Counted from the first letter of the stretch, positions 29,066-41,566 are shown. The stretch: DNA of 64,000 nt from Eutreptiella sp. 'Long Island Sound 2002' (GCA_964036045.1 OZ038381.1:153654352-153718351), one strand, 5' to 3'. The notes: generated by a model from the letters alone, not told the origin. Numbers and translations are program-made.

Positions 29066-31268
29066 GTGCTGTGGTGGCCACCACTGTCGCATTTTCAGGA
29101 AAAGGGGATTTTTTCTTGGCCTTTCCTTGGTTTCCACATCTACTTTAAAATACCTATAGCTTCCCTAACACTGGAAAAGAGGGCTTTACCATGGCCAGCG
29201 ACTCTTGCTGCATTGTTGATGACAATCTCCAACAGAAGGCTCAGCGCTCTTGGCGCTGCCGGGGTTCCTGTGGCTTGGTGGGGTTAGAGTAGGGCATGCC
29301 AAGACCGTATGCATGTGCATCCCTCCCTCCAAGCTGCAGCGTAACACAACCCAACGCCAGACTCACATAGGACGCTCGACCCAAGTCTCAAGGAACCTGA
29401 TGGAGACACCTGTCCTGGGACTGGGGCGAGGGTGCGCTGATTTAATTAGAATTGCCCCTTGGAGGGGTCTTGATTCTGGTTCAGTCTCCTGCTACTGGTT
29501 TTCGGCCAGAACAGCGAGGAGGTCTGTACAACAGAGGAATGGGAGGATGAGAGACGAATCCACGCAAACGCGAAGCGACAACAACAAAATCCATCAAATG
29601 GCGGCCTAGAACTTTATCTGAAGGCACACACCTGGACAGAATCAAATTGTGCATCAGATGCACATTCTTATAAAATTTATAGTCATCTCTTGATTTTTTA
29701 AATCTAGAAATTCTTACGCAGAAAAAGGCGGCGCGCAGGAGCGGCTCCTAGCGAAGCGCCGGAAAATAGAGATCTAATAAGATTATAAACGTATGTTACG
29801 CAGAATGACGAAAATGACGAAACACACATAAATAGACTAACATAAAGACTCCACCCACATTGGCAGAAAGAATTCAAGATTCAAGATTTCAAAAATCAAC
29901 AGAAGGACTTCCATGAATCAGGTATAAACCATAGGTGTGCTCGTCTCGTATGCAGCATGCACATTGCTCGTCTCGTGTCTCCGTGAACGTGCCTTGTAGC
30001 AGCGCTAACAAACGATAGAGGGATAGATTAGGAAAATTGCAGATGATTACAGGTAAGTCCAGGGTGATTAGACATACACACATATGCATAGCGTCGCTTC
30101 TCGCTTGTGTCTCGTTTTTCCTTCACGTTGCTTCACTCTCCAGCGGTGAGTAAGATAGGTAAGCCCAGGTGGGGCCACCCCCTGGTGGAGTTCGTGATTG
30201 TGGACAGGATTAGGAACAAAAACAGAGGTTGACCGCAAAACCCGTGCATGCTCGTGCATTCACACACGCATTAAAGGGTAGGCCACGCGAAATGCGCACG
30301 GTAAACCTTGTTTAGCTTACCCAGGGGCTCCATCCCACGTTCTATAAGAGAACGGGTGGACTTCCTTAAGCTTGCTTGCTTGATAGGGGCGTTTGTGGAC
30401 AGCGTATTATAGGGCCATCCGAAAAGCGTATAATATGTGGAGATGGTCTTGGTTCCTCCGCTGCAAACGTCTCTTCATCCGCCTTTGCTCTCCAGGTGGG
30501 AAGGTCAGGGTGAACTGGTGCAGTCCCTTGAGACGTGCTAAAATATACGGCGCTGATCACACAAACAACAAGCTACGACTCAACCAGGAGTGGCAAGCGT
30601 AGCGCGACATCTTCAACATTCACGCTGTGCACGCAACAAGAGCAGCCCTTCCCTCCAAGCCCTAGCAGGGAAACGCGTTGTGGCGTCCCTGTTAGGCCAC
30701 AGAAGCTTAGTAGCTCTGTGTTTTCTTGCACTCTCACATGTGAGCCGCTAGGGCTCTTGTCTTCATCCTCAATGGCACCCAGTAGAGCGTGCGTGTAGGA
30801 GTGGTAGTCCTGAGTGGGGGCTTGAGCCAGTTGCAAAAGTGCCCGCCCACCAGGATGGTGCCACTGTAGGTAGGGTGTGTACAGTAGTGGTGTCTCCTGT
30901 CCCGCGTGCGTTTCCACGTGGGCAGGGGAGTGCGTTAGCTTTTGGCCTTTAGCAAAAATGGGTGTTTCGTATGACCTTAGCACACTTGGCCACCCCTCCC
31001 CTCTAGTAGGTAGGGCTTTTGCCGTCTTCCCCCATGGATAGGCGCCAGCACAGAAATTGGGCGCCATAGGAGTGGTACTAGTAACTGACTAGGAGCTTCG
31101 GTCCGACATCAGCGAACCCCGTTGATTCGGGAGCCACGCCCGGGAGAGAAGTGAGACACACACCGACATACGTAGCACACTTAGGGGTAAGGTTCAGTCC
31201 CTAGCTTTAGTCTTGGAGGCAAGCGTCTCAGCGAGCCTCAGCAACTCACCAAGGCTGTTCTGGCACAA
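29066..31268 (-). other. 3' UTR of E1
   Basis: 2.2 kb with no supportable gene. Its first half (31268 to about 30060) matches the 3' UTR of E2 (58453-59580) closely; the half nearer the LTR has no partner because E2 is broken there. A GC-rich imperfect hairpin (GGCGCGCAGGAGCGGCTCC and the following GCGCC) lies at about 29727-29762. Confidence 0.65.
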
Positions 31269-31834
31269 CTAGTCAACCAGAACTGAGTTTAGGCGTCCCT
31301 CAGGTAGAACAAACGCAGAGAAGGGTTCCCAGGTGGCCTCTTCGACTCCATACCGTTCCCAGAGGGTGAGGAAGCGCCAACCCTGGCGATAGCGGTGGCG
31401 TACGACAGACTTCACCAGGTAGAAGCCCTCCTTAGCCATCTCCTCGGCGTTCATGTCGGGGAGTTCCCCTTCAACTTCCATAGGGCTGGCAGCCCCTTGT
31501 AGGTCTAGAGCGGCGATTTCCTCGTCGTTCAGCTCCCACTCTTCCCCACAGAGGTCTTCAGGATCATAGTAGCGCTTCAGGTGTTGAGCAGCGCACACCA
31601 GGGTCCCCCCTAGACGGGAGAACACCGCACGGTTATACGGTGTCCATCCACAGATAGAATCTTGTAGGGCCCAAAGTATGGGTCATCGCTGGTAGAGCGT
31701 GGCCAGGCGGGTAGTCTGCTGTGGTGCACCAGCACCCAGTCCCCTTCTTGGTAGGTGTCCGGTACTCGGTGCTTGTTCTTCTTGTTCCACTGACGCTCCC
31801 TCACTCTCTGGAGCATAGCCTTGGCCTTGTCCAC
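31269..31834 (-). pseudogene. E1 pol C-terminus: integrase tail and chromodomain
   Basis: Two overlapping ORFs (31610-31834 and 31269-31625) are one coding region broken by a missing C near 31617 (CTCCCGTC here, CTCCCCGTC in E2). The chromodomain is at the C-terminal end: YLVKSVVRH, WRFLTLWERYGVEEATWEP. It is separated from the integrase core by a CAA-to-TAA stop at 31850-31852. Confidence 0.82.
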
Positions 31835-31849
31835 CTTCGCTTGTTGCTC

Positions 31850-32620
31850 TTAGATCCACTCACCCACAGAAGAATGGGTGTCCTCTGGATAGGGGGCATG
31901 TAGGAACCACGCCGGGCGCCCTAGGAATAGCTCATGGGGCGAGTAGCCACTAGCCGAACTCTCTTGGGAGTTCATCATCAAGGATATGACGGGGAGTAGT
32001 CTCACCCAGTGTCTGGTGCGTTCAGTTTTGCACCATATTCTTACATTCTTCTTCAGGACACGAATCTGTCGCTCACATAGGGGGTTGCTTGTGTGAGAGT
32101 AGGGAATCCCCGTAGACACCTGGACATTGAGGGATCTTAGGACCCTCTTGTACCAGCCGGTATCTGAGCGTACTCGTACCTCCTCATCGGAGTTGATCTC
32201 CTTGGGCGCCCCATAGACACAAATCCACTCCTCCAGGAGTATCTTGATAGTCTCCTCCCCGGTAATGTGCTTGGTACATGGGAACACCCTGGTAAATCTG
32301 GTCAACCCACAGGTTGCCACGAGGGCGAAGTCATAGCCCCCGAACTTCGGCATCTCCGTGTAGTCCACGTATAGAACACTGTTAGCACAGTGAGGGATGG
32401 GCAGGGTCGAGTAGAGACCTCTGTCCCTGATATCCCCTGGTTTGCAGGACCTACACGGGCACTTGTCCACGATAGGCTGGAGGGTCTTCCGCAGTTTGTC
32501 GTCAGTCCACGTAGTGTGGAACCACTGCTTGAATAGCCTCAGGGTACGGTCAGCACCCACATGACCGCTGGACTCATGGGTCCACTTCAGCAGCGCTGGG
32601 ACTCTGTCTCTGGGTACCAC
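31850..32620 (-). pseudogene. E1 integrase zinc module and catalytic core
   Basis: The HHCC zinc module (WTHESSGH, then CPCRSC) is followed by the core, with Asp in YVDYTEM, Asp in INSDEEVRV and Glu in NPLCERQIR. It ends at a TAA where E2 has CAA, and upstream is cut off by the TAG at 32726. The catalytic residues remain recognisable. The listed Met start is internal to pol. Confidence 0.85.
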
Positions 32621-32725
32621 GATGCGGTCCTCTTGCCAGAGGTAGCTCTTGTCCCTGTTCCACTGATCTTGGTTGACCAGGAGGGGTTCAAGGCGTTTCT
32701 CCAGGCGCTTGTAGATATCCCCAAA

Positions 32726-33796
32726 CTACTTCAGGTACTCCGATTGTTGGAGTCCATCCAGGGGGCCCATCATAGTCATGTTGAGGTCCAAGTGCACGTC
32801 CATACGGCTGAACGCCTCCTTAGCCAGCGCTTCAGACTGGGCACCAATCAGGGCGTCGAAGTTGTTGCGGCTGATGTAGTCTGCACACTCGTTCTTTACT
32901 CCCTGGATATGGTGTACCGTCAGCCGTAGTTGGCTGAGGTAGGTCCACCAGCGCCGTAGCTTGGTCTTCTCAGGTCGGGGACCCTTCTGGAAAGTGCGGA
33001 CCGGCTCTTGGTCGCACAGCCAGACCACAGGGTTACTCCCCAACAGTCGTGCTTGTGAGGATAGCACCAGCATACCCACGAGCAATTCCTGCTCATAGGT
33101 GGAGTAGTTCCCCCTGGCCTGGTTCCATTTCCAGTTCCAGTGGCCCAGGGGTACTAGGACCCACTTGTCGTCAGGGTAGCTGTGCTTGAGAGTTCCATCT
33201 CGGTTGAGACCTTCAGTCCCCCATTGGGAAATAGCCCAGTGCAAATCCTCCTTCTCCAGTGCTTGCCATTGGAACAACGTTCCACCACCGCCCACATTGC
33301 TGGCGTCGGCCACCAGGATAATCCCCCCTTGTGCCCTAGGCACGCCCAAGCACTTAGCGTTGGCCACCTTGTCTTTGAGCTCGTCAAACGCTTGTTGCTC
33401 TTGTGCGCCCCAGCGCCAAGTAGTACTCTTCTTGATGAAGTCCGTCAGAATGGCGCTGGTGTAGGTGAAGTTTTTGATATGGCGGCGATAGAAGTTGCAC
33501 GCCCGAATGAAACTACGTACGTCATGAGGTCCTTTCTTGGGGTCTTTGTGTCGTACCTTGGTGTCCATCAGGGGTTTAGCCTTAGAGGCCGCTGGGGTCC
33601 ACCACCCAAAGCCAACGTCGAACCCCAGGTACTGCATGGTTTCCTGCATGAACTCACACTTTTCCAGCTTGAGTGCTTGTGTGGTTCTCTTGGCAGACCA
33701 CAAAGAACTCACGAAAAGAGGATTAGGTGGTCCTCCTGGGTATTGGTCCCGAGGCATACATCGTCGATGTGTGCTTCCATCTGGGCCCCACGGCAT
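32726..33796 (-). pseudogene. E1 RT thumb, connection and RNase H
   Basis: Contains the RT C-terminal part (KLEKCEFMQETMQYLGFDVG), connection domain (FIRACNFYRRHI) and RNase H with VADASNVGGGGTLFQWQ and TYEQELLVGML. The first residues are out-of-frame sequence; coding begins after a one-base insertion near 33712. It ends at TAG (32726-32728), where E2 has GAG. Confidence 0.85.
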
Positions 33797-34488
33797 ATAA
33801 GTTCCTGCACCTTAGGTCTCCTTTGTAGGATGGACAAGATCTTGTTCATCAGCTCTTGGAATAGAGCGGGTGCGTTCGCCACGCCAAACGGCATGACCTT
33901 CCACTTGAACACCCTCCCCTGAGGGGTGATGAAGGCTATTAGCTCCTGAGCGTTGGGCGTCAGGTGCACTTGCCAGAATCCGCTCCTCTCGTCCATCTTG
34001 GTCTTGTAGCGACAGGAGGCTATCTTCTCAAGGGTAGACTCCGTATAAGGAATGGACCCTGAGTGGTTCAGTGTTTTCTTATTCAGCTCTCCGTAGTCCA
34101 CTACCAGCCGTTTGGCTGTAGACCCAGGTTTAGCCACCAGGAAACAGGGGCTGCAGTGTTGGGGGTAGTCCCCATCCTTGTACTCCAGGACTAGGCCAGC
34201 GTCGATACATTCTTGTATCTGTCGCTCAATCTCGTCGGCCTGCTCTTTAGGAGCTGGATAAGGTCTCCTCCGGATCTTGTGACCCACAAACTCGGGTTTC
34301 AGCTTGAGGTCCATCTGTACCAGCTTGTCACATGAGGCTGGAGGGGGTAGTTCTCCGAACACCTCAAGATAGGTCCTTGTAAACGTCTGCACCGGCGGGT
34401 CTAATAGCTTGATCTTGTCCTCCATGTCCTCGTCAGAGTGTAAGTTGCTTGCCCCCTGAGTAATGGACGTCGGGAGGTGATCCTCCAC
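33709..34488 (-). pseudogene. E1 RT palm and fingers
   Basis: RT N-half: RRRPYPAPKEQADEIERQI, CFLVAKPGSTAKRLVVDYGELN, KWKVMPFGVANAPALFQELM, and the catalytic box HIDDVCLG (IDD in place of the common YVDD). It shares its frame with the ORF upstream across a GAG-to-TAG mutation at 34492-34494 and is broken at its 3' end by the insertion near 33712. Confidence 0.87.
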
Positions 34489-34491
34489 CGA

Positions 34492-35442
34492 CTATTCGCC
34501 CTTGGTAGTATCCTTCAACCCTTGATAGGCATATAGTAGGTCTCGTTCAACCATCTCCGGTGGACGATGGCAACATAGGCACGCTCGAGGGGGTTCACAT
34601 ACACATTCCTCCGAGAGGTCGTCCTCCTCTGGGGTCCCCGCATGGGCACCCGACACGCTCATCATGAGCTTAAGATCTACCTCCCTTTGCCAGGTGGTGA
34701 TCTTCTGTTCGAGGTCCTCCTTCAATTGGGATAGATGTCCCTTACATCCTTGCTTCAGTGGCCATGAGCTGCGGGTAGGCTTAGCGTAGCATAGCTTTTT
34801 TGCCACCAACCTCCTCTTGGAGTCCACATACTCCCTTAGCCTGGATCTGGGGTCCAGCTCTTCGTCCACGGGGTCTTCCACCTTCATGGAGAGTAGGGGT
34901 TTCAGTGGGGCGACGTACTCGGCGTTCTCCACTTCCTCCACGCAAGTCTGCACGAAGAAGGCGTCATGCTCAGTTTCGTCATCTGAGTGGATAGAGCTGG
35001 GGAGCTCGGATAGTCCACATTCAGAGACTCCATCAGGAACAGGTACATGGCAGGGAGAGCCGGGGTCGTTAGTGTTGGTCACGACGTATTCATCTCCTCT
35101 GGGTATTGTCTCAATAGCATCTTGAGGTCGTAGTCGATCCTTCAAGTCACCCAAGGCGAGTCCATCGCTCTCTCGTTGTATAGCCTGGACCAGTGTCGAG
35201 TCCAGGTCCTCCCAGGGGATGGAGGTAAGACCTCTGTCCACCATGCTGAGCATAACCCCCCATCCGGGTTTCCCGATAGGCGTCTTACGCCCCAGAGGCA
35301 CGTAGATGGCCTCATCAGGTAACCGAATAGAGCTGATAGTCAGCCTGTCCAGGAGGGTTCGCCAGTACTCGTTGCCCCCATGGGCTCCCCAATCGGGGGA
35401 ACACAGGACCATACGGGAACGTTCCAAGGCCACCTTGGTCAA
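34492..35442 (-). pseudogene. E1 protease-RT linker region
   Basis: Acidic linker between protease and RT of about 310 residues, beginning at the end of the Dam-like segment (ALERSRMVLCSPDWG). It is unusually long for a gypsy element, and I recognise no further domain. Bounded upstream by TAC-to-TAA (near 35443) and downstream by TAG at 34492. Confidence 0.75.
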
Positions 35443-36122
35443 GACCTTCCCCAGTTCACTGAACCTGGGGTTCCCTTAGGCCATCCCGAAAGAGGGCCAG
35501 TAAAATTTGTAGCTGCAGTTCTTCCCCTTGCTGCAGTAAAGGTCCAGGACATGTTGCTTGTCGCGGCGAACAACTCCACACTCAGGTCTTCCCTAGAGTA
35601 ACCCAACTCCTTCAGACCTTGGTCTAGGACTTCCCCCAACAGTTGATGGTCCTCAGCTTTGGAGGCCGCCATCATGTTCGAGGGCTCCTCCTTTGATACC
35701 ATCAGGTAGCTCGAGGTGTGCTCAGACCGCTCCAGTGGCACGGACTCTGTGCCCTCGCCGTGGTCCACATAGAGGAGGTAGGGCGCTTGCAGCGTCAGGG
35801 ATTGTATCTGGGAGTGCTGCACGAAGAAGTCAGTCCCCAATACAAAGTCGAAGGCTTCAGTGTCCATCACATAGAACCGATGGGCGATCGTTCGGGAGCC
35901 CATAGGTACCTCCATTTCACAGTCCCCGCAGCTATGCACCACATGCCCATCCCCCATTCGTATAGCCGCGGTGGTCATGGTGTTCTTCAGGCTCCCACAA
36001 GGTAAAATTTTCTTGGCCACCATAGGTATGGTGGCCCCAGTGTCCAATACCCCCAGGTATTCACGTCCCCCTAGTCGGATACGTACCCAGAACACCAGGT
36101 CCAGGGCCCCACCGGAGCGTTC
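35439..36122 (-). pseudogene. E1 protease and start of Dam-like segment
   Basis: The protease has LGVLDTGATIPMVAKK, with Asp-Thr-Gly. The frame is open from the UGA that ends gag, with no ATG; the first listed codon is GTG. A missing base near 35568 (GCCGCGAC versus GCCAGCGAC in E2) shifts the frame inside the Dam-like segment (35390-35582). Confidence 0.85.
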
Positions 36123-36125
36123 CCA

Positions 36126-38620
36126 TCAGAACTCCGCGGGACAGGTCACCTCGAACCCCTTGTTCTGCAATCTGCGGGCCATCCTCATGAAACAGCTTCT
36201 CTTCTTAGCGTTGCCGTCATCACCGCTTTCATGCTCACGCTTGGCCCCTCGTTCTCGCTGGGCCTGCGTTTGTGAGCGTGTGGTCGGACCAGACTGCCCC
36301 CCAGAGGGCTCGGAGTTCCCCCCTGGATTAGGGTTGGGACTTGCCTCCGTTCTTGTCCGGGTTCTTGTTTTCCTTGTCTGGCTGGCGGTTAGCGCCTCCT
36401 CCTCGTCCACCTTGACTCTTGCCTTGCCCTTGTTCATGTCCTTTCGACTTGCCCTTGCCGGAGTCGTTGCTTTTGCCTTTGCCTCCACCTTTGCCAGAGC
36501 CTTTGCCAGGTCCCTCACCCTTCAGCTTCGCCGACAGGCGCTGCTTGTGGTAGCACTCATCCTCATAGTGCGTCCTCTTCCCACAGAAGGCAAAGGTGAT
36601 AGTACACCTGTAGTGATCTGGCATCTTCGCCTTGGCGCCGGTGTTGGTCTCCTGCTTCTTCCCTTGGACTACGAAGCAGCCTCGCTGCTCGCAGTCAGGG
36701 GCGTGCTGCAGGTGGCCCTGCTCGTCTCTGGCATCACACCAGAAGAGCTCCTTGACGTTTTCCATGATACGGGTGTGTTTGGGGGTAGTCCCCCGTCCAG
36801 GTCTGGATCCTTGGTACCCTTTGCCTTGGCTTCCAGAGCCTCCCCCTCCAGGACGGTAGTTGTTCAGGTGCTGGTCGCTTTCTTTCTCAAGCGCCAGCTC
36901 CAGAAGTAGCACACATAAATCCTCGTAGTGGAGGGCTCTCGCCTTGCGCTCTGCCGTTGAACGGCACTCGTCCCACAGCTCTTGAGGGAGTTTAGCAACC
37001 AACCAGAAACGCAGGTCGTCGCTGCTGTAGGAACTGGGCGTCAGTCGTCCAGCACAGTGATCCAAGTCAGCCAGTAGCTCAGAGACCCTGCCAGGTTTGG
37101 GGTTGTTGGGCAGCACGGCCAGGTTCTGGATCTCGGCCCTGATGGAGAGGTTGGTTTCATAGGTCGGGTACTGCCTCTCCAAGGCAACCAACACATCGGC
37201 AAAGGTGGCGGACTTAGTCACGATCTGCTTGACCTGCTTCTCCAGGTACTTGGTCTTGCAACACTGCAGGAGCAGATCGCACTTGACCCGTCCACTACCG
37301 TGGATTTGGCCGGTCAATCGGAGGAACCGGCCCAAATTCTCAGCGAACTTGCTGAGGTCCTTGCCTGTGAACTCAGGCAAGTTCACCACAATCTTGGAGG
37401 TGGCAATGGCCTTAGCCTCCTGAGACCCGCGTCCCTCAGGGTGCGGGGTCTTCCTCTTCTTCTTTTTCTTATGCCCACTTGGGTTCTCAGAGTCCTAAGG
37501 GTCGTTGTCCTCCGAGGCTGAAGCAGAAGTCATCGACGGCGGCTCATCATCGGAGGGGTCTCCGCCTAGATCACTAGAGCCATAGCGCTCCACGTGAACC
37601 ATTGCCCTCAGGGCTGTCAGCCCCAGCCGGTCCAGCTCGGCTCTTGTAGATCTCCCCACGTGGCTGTAGGGTGGCTGGGCCGTTCTTGGTACAAAAGGGC
37701 TTCTGAGTATCACTGCGGGGGTCGGCATCGGTCGGCTCCTCAGGCTCCCCAGGGTGTTTGTCAACCCTGCCACCAGGTGGTTGGCCTGTACTCGATGGGG
37801 TAAAATTCCGACCATGGTAGGTGACGCTTGGGGCGGAATCCGGGGCTCTAGTTTAGCCCGAATCTGTTGAGTGAGATCGCCCACAAGTTCAGAGGTGGCT
37901 CCTCAGAGAGCCTCTTTTATCTCCGATTGTGTCAGGGACCTGTTGGAGGATCTCCCCGATCCTCTACTCCTGCTCCCGCATGACTCAGGTCCTCTCCTCA
38001 GCCCACTCAGGGTTGCATACCCAGGAACATCCACATAGGCTCCTGTAGCGGGTAGAGGGTGGTGATAGTCAGCCACATACCATCGCGGCGCAGAACTGGA
38101 GGCCACCGGCTCACTGGTAGTAGTTGCCTCTGGAAACGCAGTGGTAGGTGGGTTCACACCATAGGCAGGGTAGGTAGGCATACCAGTAAAGCCTGTGCCC
38201 TCAGCCATAGGCGGGTTGGTTATGGGTATGGATGTTGTAGTGGCTGGGTCCGGAGTTGGGAGTGTGGTGGTTGTAGGAGAGGGTGATGCGTGGAGGCCAG
38301 AAGCGCTTGGTGCGCCCTCGAAGGTCGACTCACTCGTCGGGTCGTGCCCATGATCTACTCCTTCGTCTGCCATGCTTTCTCCAGCATCCTTCTCTCTCTC
38401 TCTCTCTCTTTCTCTTCACAGGATTCGTGTCCGCCTCCTCGACTGAGAGGGCCCGGAAGGCCGACTGAAGTCCTTCCAGCGAATCATCCGCCACGTCCAC
38501 TGGCCCATGTAAGGGCACCGAAGGTACCGTGCTAGGTCCAGGTCCAGGTTCACCAGGTGCTGGCATTGCTGGTGCCCCGGGCGCCGTCCTCACGTCGGTG
38601 TCCTCTTTCTTTGTGTCCAT
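36126..38620 (-). pseudogene. E1 gag (five fragments)
   Basis: Gag starts at ATG 38620 (MDTKKEDTD) and ends at TGA 36126-36128. Fragments: 38330-38620, broken in a GA microsatellite near 38405; 37903-38373, ended by CGA-to-TGA; 37495-37884, ended by GAG-to-TAG; 36328-37389, with one extra base near 36335; and the C-terminal frame within 36126-36518. The Pro-rich N-terminus is followed by a capsid-like helical region (FAENLGRFLRLTGQI), a Gly/Ser linker and a zinc knuckle CAFCGKRTHYEDEC? whose first Cys reads F here (ITFAFCGK), so one ligand may be lost. Confidence 0.85.
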
Positions 38621-38717
38621 ATTCGCCCTTCTTGCTTATATATGACAGATCTCGGCGCACTGGATGTACGGCACGGGTTTGCTGCCGGTACACAGAGACT
38701 GTCTGCCTCTTGCTACT

Positions 38718-39471
38718 AGAAGGGTTTATAGTGATTTCAACACTGTGTGTTTGTTGTGCCTCTCCTGCTGCTTGCTGCGGGTGTAGGGTTCCTGCTGCTT
38801 GCTTTTGATGAGGAAAATGTTTTGTTGTGGAAATACAACCAACCCAGGATAACCCAAGCCAGAGATAAGCAAGTAGAAGAAGATCAGGATCAAAGCATGA
38901 AGGGCTGCAGTCACAAAGAGTTAGATAAAGACAACTATCAACAATAGACCACAGCAATTAGCATACATTGCAACTCAGGATGAAATATTTTACATGGTTG
39001 AGAAAAACTGATTGGAAAACTGCCCCAAGGGCTCACTCTCATCCACAGTGCCGTCTTGAGATGTGCACTCTTTGTTTTTGGGTCCCATAGGTGCTGAGGT
39101 GGCATGGCTTGTGGCGCTGAGGTCACTGCCATGTCACAGGGGATATTCCTACTTAGCTAGGCTGACTGGGTATTGAACCCAGGACCTCTCAAAAAGAGGT
39201 GCCCCAGCCCCCTAGGGTGCATACCACTAGGATAGCTAAGAATTCATGAGAAAACAAGGATAAATTCATAGGCTCTGCCTTCAGTATATCAGTGCCTCAG
39301 CAACCCAGGAAAAGATGTTTTAGTGCCTATAGCTTGGGGATAAAGGGGTCCACATCACATTGTGATTTATTGTTTGGTTCCATAGGTCAAAATGTGTTAT
39401 CACCCCTTTTTGGTTGGGCCAATACTAAGATAAAAATGCATGAGTGCTTAGAGCACCTCTTATGCAACTAA
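38718..39471 (-). repeat. 5' LTR of E1, inner part
   Basis: 754 bp of the 793-bp LTR; the outer 39 bp are at 43450-43488 beyond the DNA transposon. It ends CCTTCT at 38718. The primer site that follows (38718 to 38703) reads TAGTAGCAAGAGGCAG, one change from TGGTAGCAAGAGGCAG in E0, E2 and E3. The tRNA-like module is at 39152-39240. Confidence 0.9.
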
Positions 39472-39520
39472 CCCATGAGACCCACCCGGGGGGGTATTTT
39501 CTTCGAACGAACTTCAGTCT
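39472..39520 (+). repeat. Left terminal inverted repeat
   Basis: CCCATGAGACCCACC, a G run, then TATTTTCTTCGAACGAAC. The partner is at 43399-43447. Confidence 0.85.
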
Positions 39521-39782
39521 TCGAACGAAGATTCGAATCTTCGAACGAAGATTCGAATTCGAAGATTGTATTTGCTTTAATCGCAATTCAATTAAATCCA
39601 ATCGAATCCAAGCTGCTGGGGAGAATTGCCGCAAAAGCGCAGCAACAGCAGCGCGCGCACCGGATTCACAGGCGATTGACGCAGATTTGTGCCAGAAAGA
39701 TGCGGATTTGTGCCAGAAAGAAGGGTTTTTTATGTTTTTTCAGCTGATTTGTTGTATTTTTAAGGGTCTCACTGTTTGACCA

Positions 39783-40484
39783 ATGGTGCAGCTTGGAATT
39801 ACGCTCAAAAGCGCGGTAGGCACGACGAATGCTTATAGCCAGGACGTTGAGGACGCGCTTGTGCAATTTTTCACCTCCTCCGGCCTGGGACGCCAGCTTT
39901 TACACTCAATCTACACACGAGTCAACCCAGGCGCTGACAAGCAGAGATTGAATCAACTTCTACGGTGGCACATCGATGCTCAATGCTCGCCTGAAGAAGC
40001 AGTCGCTTTGCTTCTGGATTTGGGAATCCCTAGACGCCGCCTTCGGGTTCGATTGCGCTTTATTTCCAAGCGTGCGGACGTATGGTACAAACAGACTGGC
40101 CTAAGGTTTGGGAAACCAATGCCAGGCCGCCGGAGAGTCAACTTGGCTTGGAAAAGGATGAAGGAGCCCCTGCACCTTGTTGGCCACATCGACAAGAAGA
40201 GTGGCATCCGAAATGTCTCCTGGCCCTTTGATCACTGGATCAACTACGTTTTCACACAGCCTTGCCTCTATGAAACTCTACAGCCCAGCAAAGATGGGTT
40301 GGTTTTCATTGTGAGTGGCGATGGTTATCCTGTAGCGGGTGTAGGCTGGACTCAGCTTACGATTCGCATCCGAAATCATGAGCATCTAGCCCGCAATGCA
40401 GCACACATTTGGGTTTTAGAGCTGGCATACTGTGGTGACTCCAATCTGAAGGATTTGCGCCGGGTCTGGAAAGAGAATCTGAGG
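39783..40484 (+). CDS. Transposase-like protein, exon 1
   Basis: ATG at 39783 opens a 234-codon exon. The N-terminal half resembles, from memory of family patterns only, uncharacterised invertebrate and protist transposase-like proteins in which EEAVALLLDLGIPRRRL is followed by a K/R-rich segment. FIVSGDGYPVAGVGWTQLTI holds a candidate first catalytic Asp (SGDG). A GT donor follows AAT CTG AGG at 40485. The frame continues as an ORF to 40718 through the intron, but translation of that part loses all resemblance, whereas splicing at 40602 restores a plausible Asp motif. Confidence 0.65.
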
Positions 40485-40602
40485 GTGTGTTATTTCTTTG
40501 AATATTGCCTTCGTTGGAACCTTCGACCGTTCCAACGAAGCTTTTCCTTCGAACGAACGTGTTTTTCCAACAAAATTTTGATTGCGCTTTGCACGCTACT
40601 AG
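40485..40602 (+). other. Intron of transposase-like gene (118 bp)
   Basis: GTGTGTTATT...CGCTACTAG, phase 0. It contains nested palindromes (CGTTGGAACC/GGTTCCAACG-type and CTTCGAACGAACG). Confidence 0.55.
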
Positions 40603-40812
40603 GTCCTGCAGCGGATCAAAACTACGCGATCCGTCGTTGTGAAGGGCGCACGCTGTGCGGCAAGTGTTATGTTGGGCGGAGATTTACCGTTTTTGAAGAA
40701 GTTTTTGGGACTTACTGAGCATTGGTATATACCGTCAGTTCACAAAATTCGGCCTTTGGAACCCTCTCAAGAGGCGGTACATAGGCTGTCACCGGCGCAG
40801 AACGCGCACCGG
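40603..40812 (+). CDS. Transposase-like protein, exon 2
   Basis: In phase with exon 1 it reads VLQRIKTTRSVVV...VMLGGDLPFLKKFLGLTEHW. GGDLPFLKKFLGL resembles the second-Asp block (GGD-x-x-FL) of the same transposase-like family. The 3' border is uncertain: GTGAGG at 40812 could be a donor. The region 40812-40921 also holds a helical segment in another frame (SARELVAALRNLCFKYHDTMPLF), so a further intron or frameshift lies here. Confidence 0.5.
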
Positions 40813-40921
40813 TGAGGCGTCCCGACTTGGCAAGACCCCTGTCTGCAAGGGAGCTCGTGGCTGCGCTTCGAAACCTTTGCTTCAAGTACCATGACACCAT
40901 GCCATTATTTGTGTTCTTCAT

Positions 40922-41566
40922 ATGCTTATGCGAATTGGTGCTTTGCTTGGGGAATACTTGGAAAGGCTATGCTTGTCCGCCAGCAGGGAAGCACGCAACG
41001 CTATCAATAACATGCTGAAGATTGCTCTGTGTGGTTGGCAGCTAGGTGGAACTTGTAGACCTGATGGACAAGAAACGAAGCGTTTGTTTTTTATATGGGA
41101 TGGTATTGCTCATGTTTTGGGGTTGGCCGACGAGCACTTGGGTAACCAGGCTGTCATGCGGTTGCGGGACGTGATGCAACGGCTCTATCGCACCTATCAG
41201 CGCATCGACATTGACCTCCCAGCGGACTGTCGGCAGGCGGCCTGGGAATTTTGCGCACACTGTTTGCCCGATACCCGTTCTCATTATCTGATAATCTTGG
41301 AGTTCGATGTGCCCAGAATCCTAGAGGCTATAGCACCTTACGGGCTTGGGATGTTTTGCCAGGACTTGGCTGAAACCACGAATGCCAAGCTAAAGGATTT
41401 CTACTTGCGGTTCACAAACGGAGGGGGCAGCACCACAGATGACTACCAGCTCTCTGCTCTACTACAAACCATGGAGCATGCCTTCTTGTACACGCAATCC
41501 CATATTGTAGCTCACGGTACAACGCGCCCGATCTCTTGCCCAAACGCTGCCCTGTTCGAACATTGA
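40922..41566 (+). CDS. Transposase-like protein, C-terminal part
   Basis: 214 codons, MRIGALLGEYLERL to the stop. The segment DTMPLF just upstream plus LMRIGALL resembles the DTLHLLLRI block of the family. GLGMFCQDLAETTNAKLKDFYLRFT carries the candidate catalytic Glu region. The first ATG is probably internal. A short frame break (about 10 bp) separates it from DTMPLF. Together with SGDG and GGD this gives a DDE-like arrangement, inferred and not proven. Confidence 0.55.
   Translation: MLMRIGALLGEYLERLCLSASREARNAINNMLKIALCGWQLGGTCRPDGQETKRLFFIWDGIAHVLGLADEHLGNQAVMRLRDVMQRLYRTYQRIDIDLPADCRQAAWEFCAHCLPDTRSHYLIILEFDVPRILEAIAPYGLGMFCQDLAETTNAKLKDFYLRFTNGGGSTTDDYQLSALLQTMEHAFLYTQSHIVAHGTTRPISCPNAALFEH

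Noticed and set aside
30573-31067. 164-codon ORF in the E1 3' UTR and its E2 counterpart at 58579-58908
   Set aside because: The E2 version diverges in frame and length; no domain. Treated as 3' UTR.
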